A stretch of 64,000 nt of DNA from Zobellia alginiliquefaciens (lineage in GTDB: Bacteria > Bacteroidota > Bacteroidia > Flavobacteriales > Flavobacteriaceae). Location of the stretch: positions 2,542,001 through 2,606,000 of the forward strand of contig NZ_CP119758.1 of the NCBI RefSeq assembly GCF_029323795.1, in the 5' to 3' direction. The notes under the pieces were generated by a model, which worked only from the letters and a program-made list of their open reading frames with translations, had not been told where the DNA came from and made no database searches. Both the position numbers and the translations under genes were made by a program. This document shows positions 24,208 through 32,103 of this stretch, piece after piece. Each line of letters begins with the position of its first letter. Positions within the stretch are counted from its first letter, which is position 1.

Positions 24208-26352
24208 ATGAAAAGGAATCTTGCCTATTCTCTTTTGGTAATGTTAATATCAGTTGCTTCATGCAGCTTTACCAATAAGTCTTTTGAAACCGATGACAAA
24301 GACAAATTACTGTTAGATTTAATTACTTATGTGCTTGAAAAGGGACACTATGAGCCCAAAAATATCGATGATGATTTTTCGGTAAGTGTTTTTGAGGATT
24401 TTATTGATGTTCTGGATCCCACCAAGAGATATTTCTTGGAAGAGGATATTAATGAATTTGAGCAGTACAAATTTCAACTGGACGATCAAATAAAAAGTAC
24501 GGATATTTCTTTTTTCAATTTAGTGTACGATAGATTGGTACAGCGAATGGAGGAAGCAAAAGGATTGTACAAAGAAGTTTTAGAGAAACCTTTTGATTAC
24601 AGCAAAAATGAAAGCATTAATATAGACTATGAGAAAATGCCTTTCGCATCTTCAAAAAAAGATTTGAAGGAGCGTTGGAGGCAACAACTTAAATATGCCA
24701 CTTTAGGGACGTATGATTCTAAAATGAAAGGCGTTGAAAGAGGTGAAGTATTTGAAGGAAAAGAAGGTTCCGAAAAGTCTAAACCGTTAACTGCTAAAGA
24801 AGCCGAAAAATCGGCAAGGGCATCTACAAAGAAAACATTAGATGAGTTTTTTGATTTTGTAAACGATTTGGAGCGTAAAGATTGGTTTGTGCAGTATATT
24901 AATACAATTGTGGATGAGTTTGATCCACACACATATTACTTTGCACCAGATGAAAAAGACAAGTTTGACACAAGTATGTCAGGTAAGTTTGAAGGAATTG
25001 GAGCACGTTTACAGAAAAAACCGGAAGGTGCAAAAATTGTGGATATTATTTCTGGAGGTCCGGTATGGAGAGATGCGCGTCTAGAAGTTGGGGATATGAT
25101 TCTTAAAGTAGGCCAAGAAGGTGAGGAGCCAATCAATATTGTGGGTATGCGTTTAGATGATGCCATTAAATTGATAAAAGGTCCTAAATCTACTGTAGTA
25201 GAATTAACCGTTCGTAAAATAGATGGCTCGTTAGATACAGTAGAGTTAACCAGAGACGTGGTTGAACTTGAAGAGTCATTTGCAAAATCAGCAAGTATAA
25301 TCAAGAGCGATGAGAAGTTCGGTATTATTGATTTACCTAAGTTCTATGTTGATTTTGATGATTACACTGAAAGAAACGCAGCAACCGATGTTGCTAAAGA
25401 AGTAGAGCGATTGAAAGAAGAAGGTGCCGAAGGTCTTATTATAGATTTAAGAGATAATGGTGGTGGTTCTCTAAAAACCGTTGTTGAAATGGCAGGCCTT
25501 TTTATAAAGGATGGGCCAATAGTTCAGGTGCGTTCTTCCGGAAAGGGCAAAGACGTATATGATGATAAGGATGAGCGTATTCAGTGGGACGGTCCACTTG
25601 TAATTCTTGTTAATGAATTATCTGCTTCTGCTTCCGAAATATTGGCAGCTGCTATGCAAGATTATAAAAGAGCTATTGTTATTGGTAGTAAGCAAACGTT
25701 TGGTAAAGGAACCGTTCAAAACGTAATTCCTTTGGATAATATCGTGAGAAGTAATGATCACGGCGATTTGGGGGCTATTAAATTAACTACCCAAAAATTC
25801 TACCGTATTAACGGTGGGTCAACCCAGCTAGAAGGCGTGAAGAGTGATGTAGTGGTGCCGGACAAGTATAGCTATATTGATTTAGGAGAAAGAGATCAAG
25901 CAAACCCTTTAAAATGGGATAAAATATCTCCGGCAGATTATAAGCCTTGGGACGGTTATATAGATTATGAGGAGACCGTTGCGAATAGTACAAAACGAAT
26001 GGCAAATAATCCTCAGATTAAATTAATAGAGGAAAATGCCAAATGGTTGAAATCTGAAAGTGATGAAATGGAAATTTCATTAAACTACGATGCTTACCGT
26101 GCCGATGAAAAAGAACACAAGAAAAAATCCGATTACTTTAAGGTAATAGGAGAATATGACTCTAAATTATCTTTCGGTTCATTGAAGTATGAAGAAGAGT
26201 TGTTTACCAAAGATTCCGTATTGCGGGAAAAACGTGACAGATGGCACAAGGCCTTGGTCAAAGACGTGTATGTAGAAGAAGCGGTAAACGTGCTTGAAGA
26301 CCTGAAGAACAATAAAATTGAGCATTCTAAAATAGCCGCTGTAAAAGGATAA
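24208..26352 (+). CDS. prc: Tail-specific (carboxy-terminal processing) protease, lipoprotein
   Basis: A 714-residue periplasmic S41 protease. It has a lipoprotein signal (MKRNLAYSLLVMLISVASC) and a long helical N-terminal domain. A PDZ domain (~270-355, GPVWRDARLEVGDMILKVG) is followed by the S41 core with LIIDLRDNGGGS, VNELSASASEILAAAM (nucleophile Ser) and KQTFGKGTVQ (catalytic Lys), then a Lys/Glu-rich C-terminal DUF3340-type region. It degrades or trims proteins with exposed C-termini. I prefer ATG 24208, at the start of the signal peptide, over a GTG at 24151. A strong terminator follows. Confidence 0.93.
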   Translation: MKRNLAYSLLVMLISVASCSFTNKSFETDDKDKLLLDLITYVLEKGHYEPKNIDDDFSVSVFEDFIDVLDPTKRYFLEEDINEFEQYKFQLDDQIKSTDISFFNLVYDRLVQRMEEAKGLYKEVLEKPFDYSKNESINIDYEKMPFASSKKDLKERWRQQLKYATLGTYDSKMKGVERGEVFEGKEGSEKSKPLTAKEAEKSARASTKKTLDEFFDFVNDLERKDWFVQYINTIVDEFDPHTYYFAPDEKDKFDTSMSGKFEGIGARLQKKPEGAKIVDIISGGPVWRDARLEVGDMILKVGQEGEEPINIVGMRLDDAIKLIKGPKSTVVELTVRKIDGSLDTVELTRDVVELEESFAKSASIIKSDEKFGIIDLPKFYVDFDDYTERNAATDVAKEVERLKEEGAEGLIIDLRDNGGGSLKTVVEMAGLFIKDGPIVQVRSSGKGKDVYDDKDERIQWDGPLVILVNELSASASEILAAAMQDYKRAIVIGSKQTFGKGTVQNVIPLDNIVRSNDHGDLGAIKLTTQKFYRINGGSTQLEGVKSDVVVPDKYSYIDLGERDQANPLKWDKISPADYKPWDGYIDYEETVANSTKRMANNPQIKLIEENAKWLKSESDEMEISLNYDAYRADEKEHKKKSDYFKVIGEYDSKLSFGSLKYEEELFTKDSVLREKRDRWHKALVKDVYVEEAVNVLEDLKNNKIEHSKIAAVKG

Positions 26353-26376
26353 AACAATAAATTTTTAGTAGGAATA

Positions 26377-26409
26377 AGCCCTGACGCATTAACGTCAGGG
26401 CTTTTTTTT
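26377..26409 (+). terminator. Terminator of the tail-specific protease gene
   Basis: A 10-bp stem AGCCCTGACG/CGTCAGGGCT with a 6-base loop and eight T after it, 25 bases past the stop. Confidence 0.92.
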
Positions 26410-26450
26410 GAAATAGTGAGGTAGTTAGGTATTGATGTAAAATATAAGGT

Positions 26451-26489
26451 AAAATAAAAAGGAGACGGCCGTTTATTCAGCCGTCTCCC
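26451..26489 (-). terminator. Terminator of the alginate lyase gene
   Basis: On the minus strand, a 9-bp perfect stem GGAGACGGC/GCCGTCTCC (26461-26488) is followed by TTTTTATTTT. It lies 24 bases past the lyase stop and faces the protease terminator. Confidence 0.85.
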
Positions 26490-26512
26490 TAGTAAATAAA
26501 TTGACTTGTATT

Positions 26513-27850
26513 TTAGTTGTGTGTAACGCTTAGGTTTTTGATACGCACTAAACCGTAAGATCCGGTATAGCTAGCTCCTTTAACGGACTGTAAGTAATTA
26601 CCCGCTTTAAAATAATTTTCTGACAGATCGTCAACTTCCATTTTTTTTCTGAACACGCTAGAGCCATTCATGAAAAGTTCAACATAACCACCGGAGTAAA
26701 CAAGTTTGCAATTATAGGTCGTATCAAGGCTGTAGCCACTAAACGTTTGGCTTCCTCCTTGCTCTTCGGTAACGTAACCGCTTATTTTTAAGCTAACAGA
26801 GCCCGAAGATTGGTTCTCGTCGCCAATAAACTGAACCCTTACAACGTCATCTACTTCAACACCGTCGGAATTAACACTTGGGCCGTGAATTTGTCCAAAA
26901 CAAAGTACGCCTCCATCACCGTCCGTATCTTGCGGAAGTTGGTTCACTTGTACCGTCCACTCCATCGTGTGGGTACCGCTATCACCTGTCCAACTGGCTA
27001 AGTTGCCATTGTCCATTTCCCGTAGCTCTACCCTAGGGTTTTGAGAATTTGCAGAACCTCCTAATCCTCTATAACATTTAAAAAAGACCCATTCGCCATC
27101 GGTGTAAAAGTAGTTGTCATCAGCATACGTATTATATGATATGCCGCTAGCATCGGTAATATCATCATAGTACGTGGCAGAGGAGCCGGGGTTTCCTGTA
27201 AAACTGTTGATTTTCCAGGTGTTTTCACTAATTCCTAAAACTGCAGTAGGGTAATCGTTACCAGTAGGTGGTACAACTGAGCCCCCAGAACCCCATGCTT
27301 CAAATTTGGTAATGCTGTTCCAGAAGGTAGTGCTTCCCCCACTGTTCAGAACGTAACCTTTGCCAACCACCTGTATGTATCTGGCGGTAGAATTAGGTAA
27401 ATCAAATACCTCAAAATCCGTAGAGGTACCGGCACTAGTTTTTGATTTGATTTGGGTTAGGTTGGAAGTTGAATTGCCTACCCAAACTTCGAATTTGGTT
27501 TTTCTGGTGTCACCTTTGTAAAAGGCGATTTTTACATAATCAATGTTTGCAGAATTACCAAGATCGTAAGTAATTGAAGCGCCGTCACCAAGGCCTGACC
27601 AACGGGTTGAGGTAGACCCGTCCAAGGTGTTACTTGGTAGGTTTGGTGATTGCGAAGTACTTGCAGAAACTGAAGATACCCCAATAGCTGTAGAATTTGC
27701 CGATAGCCTAGTAAGGATTTGTTCTTCATCGTCGTTTACCTGTTCATCCGAGCAACTAATAATGCACAGAGCCATGAGGATGACCGGTAAAAGTTTCGAT
27801 AGAAAGTTTTTTGTGACCGAAATGACGGTCATTCGTTCATTTTTTTTCAT
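26513..27850 (-). CDS. CBM32-PL7 alginate lyase lipoprotein
   Basis: A 445-residue outer-surface enzyme. It has a lipoprotein signal (LPVILMALCIISC), then an F5/8 type C/CBM32 sugar-binding module (~50-190, with STRWSGLGDGASITYDLG and ARYIQVVGKG). A short Gly/Pro linker leads to a polysaccharide lyase 7 domain (~205-445). The PL7 signatures are RVELRE, QIHG and YFKAGNYLQ, and the catalytic His and Tyr are present. In this family QIH, rather than QVH, goes with G-block or MG cleavage. It is similar in layout to Zobellia AlyA1. It stands alone, with palindromic operator-like repeats 28-57 bases before the ATG. Confidence 0.93.
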   Translation of the reverse strand: MKKNERMTVISVTKNFLSKLLPVILMALCIISCSDEQVNDDEEQILTRLSANSTAIGVSSVSASTSQSPNLPSNTLDGSTSTRWSGLGDGASITYDLGNSANIDYVKIAFYKGDTRKTKFEVWVGNSTSNLTQIKSKTSAGTSTDFEVFDLPNSTARYIQVVGKGYVLNSGGSTTFWNSITKFEAWGSGGSVVPPTGNDYPTAVLGISENTWKINSFTGNPGSSATYYDDITDASGISYNTYADDNYFYTDGEWVFFKCYRGLGGSANSQNPRVELREMDNGNLASWTGDSGTHTMEWTVQVNQLPQDTDGDGGVLCFGQIHGPSVNSDGVEVDDVVRVQFIGDENQSSGSVSLKISGYVTEEQGGSQTFSGYSLDTTYNCKLVYSGGYVELFMNGSSVFRKKMEVDDLSENYFKAGNYLQSVKGASYTGSYGLVRIKNLSVTHN

Positions 27851-27877
27851 AATAGTTCAATGTTTAATTTAGGGGTA

Positions 27878-27907
27878 TTGGTTATCCACTTTGGTTAACC
27901 AATTGGT
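27878..27907. promoter_or_regulatory. Operator-like palindromes upstream of the alginate lyase
   Basis: TTGGTTATCCA (27878-27888) is repeated as TTGGTTAACCA 13 bases on (27891-27901). The second copy is part of the perfect palindrome TTGGTTAACCAA (27891-27902), which overlaps another perfect palindrome, ACCAATTGGT (27898-27907). Such overlapping symmetry is what a dimeric repressor or activator site looks like. The regulator is not in the window. The rest of the 262-base gap to msrA is AT-rich with nothing else clear. Confidence 0.5.
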
Positions 27908-28112
27908 GTAATGTTAGTTATTAAATTATCAAAGTCAAAATATTTGAAGGAAAAATCGATAAAATACTAAAGAATTATATCTCATATTGAGGGGTTGATA
28001 ATAGGGTGAAATAAGTCTAACCCTGACTTTTATTGATGTTTGTCTCTATTGTAGCTTTAGAAAATTCGAATTTAAAATTGCAGCTAAAAGCGAGCGTATT
28101 TTTTATATGATT

Positions 28113-28601
28113 CTAATGCTTAGAAAATGATGTGAACTGAGTTTTGAGTAATTGTAATTTTGGAGAGATATAAGTGGTGCAGAAAGGCTTTTCAGGATTA
28201 CTGTAATAGTAATTTTTAAACTGTATTTCAGAAGGTTTAAAAGCGATGAAGGGAAGTATTTTGGTAATCAAAGTGTCACCAAAAGTAGCTTGTAGTTCGT
28301 TTAAAATAGCTTCTGACTCCACTACATGTTCTGTTGAGAAGGTATAGATTGCAGAACGGTATTTACTGCGCATGCTATGGTTAGACGTACTTTTGTGCGT
28401 GTGAAGGTGCACCTCTATTAGCGTCTTTAAACTAATGATATTGGGGCTGAAGTGAACGATTACCGCTTCAGAGAAGTTACTGTCATTTCCGGTCGATGCA
28501 ACAAAACCTTGCTCAACCTTGGTTACGCCCTGTAGGGATTGAAAAACGGCTTCAGTGCACCAATGACAACCACCGCCTAAAGCTATTTTATGTAGTGACA
28601 T
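28113..28601 (-). CDS. Divergent peptide methionine-S-sulfoxide reductase (MsrA paralogue)
   Basis: A 162-residue MsrA-family protein. The active-site Cys is kept in ALGGGCHWCTEAVF (Cys12, with His where most MsrA have Phe), together with KYRSAIYTF, a Tyr-rich FKNYYYSNPE stretch and a possible resolving Cys in KPFCTTYISPK. The usual HDP...QGxDxGxQYRS segment is replaced by HKSTSNHSMRSKYRS, so substrate binding has changed or become looser. It lies in one run with msrB, canonical msrA and an 84-residue unknown protein. It may prefer a special substrate. Confidence 0.85.
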   Translation of the reverse strand: MSLHKIALGGGCHWCTEAVFQSLQGVTKVEQGFVASTGNDSNFSEAVIVHFSPNIISLKTLIEVHLHTHKSTSNHSMRSKYRSAIYTFSTEHVVESEAILNELQATFGDTLITKILPFIAFKPSEIQFKNYYYSNPEKPFCTTYISPKLQLLKTQFTSFSKH

Positions 28602-28603
28602 AA

Positions 28604-28858
28604 TCAGGCAAATTGAAATCCGTTTAGGAAATTCTCCACTTTTTTAAGGGGCATTTCACAAGGTTTTAGATTTTCTAATGTGGAGGTAACATAATAATTG
28701 AGGCTTATGAAATCATTTCCGCCCAGTTCCTCTGCGTAAACCTTGTGGCTATTGCCATTATTGAAATCTGATCGGGTCACCCCGTATCTTTTCTCATTGT
28801 AGACAACTTGGCAATAGCCCACCGGTAATTTTCTAATACGTTGTAATAACGTAGTCAT
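28604..28858 (-). CDS. Conserved small protein between two msrA genes
   Basis: An 84-residue protein, no signal peptide or membrane helix. It contains GYCQVVYNEKRYGVTRSDFN and KVYAEELGGNDFISLNYY, ends with KPCEMPLKKVENFLNGF, and has two Cys. I do not recognise a named domain. I recall similar small proteins next to msr genes in other Flavobacteria, sometimes annotated as methionine sulfoxide reductases, but it has no Msr active site. It overlaps the msrA stop by one base and ends 2 bases before the divergent msrA, so its role is likely tied to sulfoxide repair. Confidence 0.75.
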   Translation of the reverse strand: MTTLLQRIRKLPVGYCQVVYNEKRYGVTRSDFNNGNSHKVYAEELGGNDFISLNYYVTSTLENLKPCEMPLKKVENFLNGFQFA

Positions 28859-29409
28859 TAAGCTGAAACACCTTTTATTTTATCGGCGTGCATTTTTCTA
28901 AGTTTAGCCAATTTTGGAGTTATTACAGCGCTACAGTACCCTTGTGTGGTATTGTTCCGGTAATAATCTTGATGATATTCCTCTGCCTCATGAAAAACAG
29001 GTAGAGGGCTTAATTCAGTAACGATTGGATCTTCAAAATAAGAAGCTAATTCTTTAATTACAGCTTCTGCAACTGTTTTTTGTTCGTCGTTATGGTAGTA
29101 GATTACGGAACGGTATTGTGTGCCCACATCACCGCCTTGGCGGTTAAGAGAACTTGGATCATGACTGGTCATAAACACTATTAGTAAATCTTGATAAGAA
29201 ATTATAGCGGGGTCAAAAGTTACCTGTACTACTTCCGCATGACCGGTAAGGCCAGAGCATACCTCTCTGTACGTAGGTTTGCCAGGAGCTGTGCCACCGG
29301 TATAACCGGAAACCAATTTTTCAATTCCTTTTAGTTCTTGTAAAACGGCTTCTATACACCAAAAACATCCGCCGCCTAGGGTAGCTGTTTCTAAATTTTT
29401 ATTATTCAT
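28858..29409 (-). CDS. msrA: Peptide methionine-S-sulfoxide reductase
   Basis: A 183-residue canonical MsrA. It has TLGGGCFWCIEAV (Cys15), VVSGYTGG-like SGYTGGTAPGKPTYREVC, GHAEVVQVTFDP, SHDPSSLNRQGGDVGTQYRS, YHQDYYRNN and a resolving Cys in QGYCSAVITPKLAK. It reduces the S-epimer of methionine sulfoxide in proteins, recycled by thioredoxin. I start at ATG 29409 (MNNKNLETATL). The ATG lies inside the end of msrB (8-base overlap), so the two are translationally coupled. Confidence 0.95.
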   Translation of the reverse strand: MNNKNLETATLGGGCFWCIEAVLQELKGIEKLVSGYTGGTAPGKPTYREVCSGLTGHAEVVQVTFDPAIISYQDLLIVFMTSHDPSSLNRQGGDVGTQYRSVIYYHNDEQKTVAEAVIKELASYFEDPIVTELSPLPVFHEAEEYHQDYYRNNTTQGYCSAVITPKLAKLRKMHADKIKGVSA

Positions 29410-29863
29410 TGGTAATGCTTTCTTTTTGTAGTTGCACTGATTCTGAATTGATACAGTAGCGAAGGCCACTTGGTTCTGGGCCATCAGGGAAAATATGTCC
29501 TAAATGGGCGTCGCAAGTATTGCACATAACCTCTACCCGAATCATACCAAAAGAAGAATCTTTCTCATATTTAATGGCATTTTCTTCTATGGGTTGTGTA
29601 AAACTTGGCCAACCTGTCCCTGATTCAAATTTAATGGTTGAATCAAATAAAGGTGTATCACAACAAACACAATTATATTTTCCTGCGTCATGGGCACTGC
29701 ATAGAGCACCAGTATGCGCTTGCTCCGTACCTTTTTTTCGGGTAATTCTGAATTGTTCCGGGGAGAGAATCTCACGCCATTCGGCTTCGGTCTTCTCTAC
29801 TCTTCTATCTGGTTCCGGATTTCCGTTTACACTAAAACTAATTACATCTTTCCACGTCAGCAT
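29402..29863 (-). CDS. msrB: Peptide methionine-R-sulfoxide reductase
   Basis: A 153-residue MsrB. The zinc site is formed by two CxxC pairs (Cys65/Cys68 in NCVCC and Cys114/Cys117 in MCNTC). The catalytic Cys137 lies in LRYCINS, with SGTGWPSF and HLGHIFPDGP as further signatures; Cys55 may recycle it. It reduces the R-epimer of methionine sulfoxide. First gene of the msr run, 119 bases from a divergent nuclease gene. Confidence 0.96.
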   Translation of the reverse strand: MLTWKDVISFSVNGNPEPDRRVEKTEAEWREILSPEQFRITRKKGTEQAHTGALCSAHDAGKYNCVCCDTPLFDSTIKFESGTGWPSFTQPIEENAIKYEKDSSFGMIRVEVMCNTCDAHLGHIFPDGPEPSGLRYCINSESVQLQKESITNE

Positions 29864-29945
29864 AACTTTCCTTTCTATTTTGACTAATTGTTACATAAAC
29901 TAGATAATACAAAATAAACACTTTGCACTATATGAAATGTGCTTA

Positions 29946-29978
29946 TTTGTCGAAATTTTTAGCTTTTACTTACATTTG
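29946..29978 (+). promoter_or_regulatory. Promoter of the DRGH nuclease gene
   Basis: TTTG (29946-29949), 21-nt spacer and TACATTTG (29971-29978). The ATG is only 5 bases after the -7 element, so the mRNA would be leaderless or nearly so. Confidence 0.55.
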
Positions 29979-29982
29979 ACAA

Positions 29983-30801
29983 ATGAATAAGACCTCCAAA
30001 AATAAACTTATATATTCTGTATTAATGTTGGCCTGTATAGCTGGTTTTTGGCTATTTGAGAATTTCTATACACCTGATACCTATTCTCAACAAAAAGAGA
30101 ACGGACCAACAACTTCCGTAGCGAGTAATTTAATACCAGGTTCCACTACGGGAGATATTGTTGAACACAGTCATTATATGCTGTCTTATAACGAACCTTT
30201 TGAGCAGGCGGAGTGGGTAGCTTATACGTTGAAAAAAGAACATTTGACCAATGATGACCGTAAACGACCTTATTTTATTGAAGATCCAAAGGTGCGAACA
30301 AAATCTGCCGACTGGCGAAATTATAAAGGGTCTGGTTATGATAGAGGGCATTTGTGTCCTGCGGGAGATAGGAGGTTTACCGAACAAGCATATAACGAGA
30401 CTTTTTATACAAGTAATATAAGCCCACAAGACCGAGAATTTAATGCTGGTATTTGGAATGAATTAGAGATGCAAGTTCGTATTTGGGCCAAGCAGCACGG
30501 AGAACTTTTTGTGGTTACTGCGGGCGTATTAGAAGAAGGTTTGGATGAAATAGGGCAAGAAGATGTTGATGTGCCCCGATATTATTACAAAATAGTTGCA
30601 CGCGGTAACAGCAATAATTTAAAGATTATAGCTTTTTTGATGGAAGGAAAGCAAAGTTCAGCCTCCCTAAAAGAATTTGCGGTATCCGTGGATGAGGTTG
30701 AAAAACGTACGGGCATCGACTTTTTTCAAAATCTCCCCAAACAACAACAAGATCAGTTGGAAGCCAAAGTTGAGACCGCTAGTTGGAAGTTTAAGTTTTA
30801 A
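29983..30801 (+). CDS. DNA/RNA non-specific endonuclease (NUC1/EndA family)
   Basis: A 272-residue exported or membrane-tethered nuclease with an N-terminal hydrophobic segment (~9-26). The beta-beta-alpha-Me domain includes the catalytic motif GYDRGHLCPAGDRR (DRGH 120-123, general base His123), TSNISPQDREFN (metal Asn) and WNELEMQVR. It would degrade extracellular or periplasmic nucleic acid for nutrient or phosphate supply. It stands alone between the divergent msr run and convergent rodA, which begins 15 bases after its stop. Confidence 0.93.
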   Translation: MNKTSKNKLIYSVLMLACIAGFWLFENFYTPDTYSQQKENGPTTSVASNLIPGSTTGDIVEHSHYMLSYNEPFEQAEWVAYTLKKEHLTNDDRKRPYFIEDPKVRTKSADWRNYKGSGYDRGHLCPAGDRRFTEQAYNETFYTSNISPQDREFNAGIWNELEMQVRIWAKQHGELFVVTAGVLEEGLDEIGQEDVDVPRYYYKIVARGNSNNLKIIAFLMEGKQSSASLKEFAVSVDEVEKRTGIDFFQNLPKQQQDQLEAKVETASWKFKF

Positions 30802-30816
30802 AGGGAATCGTATCTT

Positions 30817-32100
30817 TTAAATACCTTCTTTTAAACGGTTTGCATCAAGCTTTAAGAAAACGAACAATAGAGCGGTGAAAAATAAGAGTCCGGATCCACC
30901 ATAGCTAAAGAAGGGTAGGGGAATACCAATTGTGGGCAATACGCCAATAACCATTCCAATGTTTATAAAGTAGTGCACCAAGAGAATTGAAATTACACCA
31001 TAGCCATACATACGCGCAAACCCGGTTTTTTGGCGTTCAGAGAGATAAACCAGACGTAATAGCAAAAAAGTAAAAAGTAAGACTACCGTTGCTGTACCTA
31101 AAAAGCCCCATTCTTCGCCCACTGTACTAAAGATGTAGTCTGTATGTTGTTCAGGTACAAAATCTCCTTTGGTTCGTGTGCCTTCTAAAAAGCCTTTTCC
31201 AAAGAAACCGCCAGATTCAATTGCTTTTTCGGATTGGTAGGTGTTGTAGCCAATGGTCTTTCGAATTTGCTCTAATTTTGCGGGGTCTTTCTCTAAACGC
31301 AACCAAAGACTGAAACGATCACGGTGGCGTTGTTCAAAAACATTGTTGAAAACAAAATCTACTGACAGAGAGAATAGAAGTGTGAGAACAACTGCTATTA
31401 CGGTTGGAATTACCGGAACCTTAAATTTCTTCTTTTTTAATAGGAAGAACAGAATCAATATAAGTGCGATGCCAATTGTAATCCAAATGGTTCCGAACAT
31501 TAATGTGGTCACAAAAATAAGTATGGCAAAAAAAGCAATCCCCAAATAATAGATAGGTAGTCCTTCTCTAAAAATAACAAAGCTTAATGAGAAAAAAACC
31601 AATGCACTACCAGGGTCAGGCTGAGGTATAATTAATATTGCCGGGATTAAAATGATAAGGAACGCGTACAACTGATCCTTATTCCGTTTAATATCTGTTT
31701 GTATATCACTAAGGTATTTGGCCAAGGCAAGGGCCGTAGCTACTTTAGCAAGCTCAGAGGGCTGTAAGTTAAAGAACCCTAAGTCATACCAAGAAGTTGC
31801 GCCAGCAATGGTTTTACCAAAAACGAACAAACCCAGTAGCAGAACCATAGATATGATGTAGAGTACACTGGAGAAACGCTCATAAAAGTTGGCTTCTAGG
31901 GCCAATAGAATTACAATAGATGCAAAGCTGGTAAGGATAAAGAAAAGCTGTTTACCATGAAGCGTCCCAAAGTCGAATATGGAAGAATCGCTTTCAGAAA
32001 AGGTACTGGAGTAAATGTTTACCCACCCAATTGTCAATAGGAGTACATAAAATAAAACAGAAAGCCAATCAATACGTTTGAGGACACTTTTACCGGCCAT
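30817..32100 (-). CDS. rodA: Rod-shape determining SEDS glycosyltransferase RodA
   Basis: A 427-residue SEDS-family membrane protein that polymerises glycan strands for side-wall synthesis with PBP2. About ten hydrophobic helices, FFNLQPSELAKVATALALAKYL (in part) and PQPDPGSALVFFSL in the central loops, and the C-terminal signature GIPLPFFSYGGSGLL. A long Lys-rich segment (KKKKFKVP) separates two helices, as in other Bacteroidetes RodA. It is 3 bases from the PBP2 gene, last of the mreBCD-pbp2-rodA run. Confidence 0.95.
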   Translation of the reverse strand: MAGKSVLKRIDWLSVLFYVLLLTIGWVNIYSSTFSESDSSIFDFGTLHGKQLFFILTSFASIVILLALEANFYERFSSVLYIISMVLLLGLFVFGKTIAGATSWYDLGFFNLQPSELAKVATALALAKYLSDIQTDIKRNKDQLYAFLIILIPAILIIPQPDPGSALVFFSLSFVIFREGLPIYYLGIAFFAILIFVTTLMFGTIWITIGIALILILFFLLKKKKFKVPVIPTVIAVVLTLLFSLSVDFVFNNVFEQRHRDRFSLWLRLEKDPAKLEQIRKTIGYNTYQSEKAIESGGFFGKGFLEGTRTKGDFVPEQHTDYIFSTVGEEWGFLGTATVVLLFTFLLLRLVYLSERQKTGFARMYGYGVISILLVHYFINIGMVIGVLPTIGIPLPFFSYGGSGLLFFTALLFVFLKLDANRLKEGI

Positions 32101-32103
32101 AAG

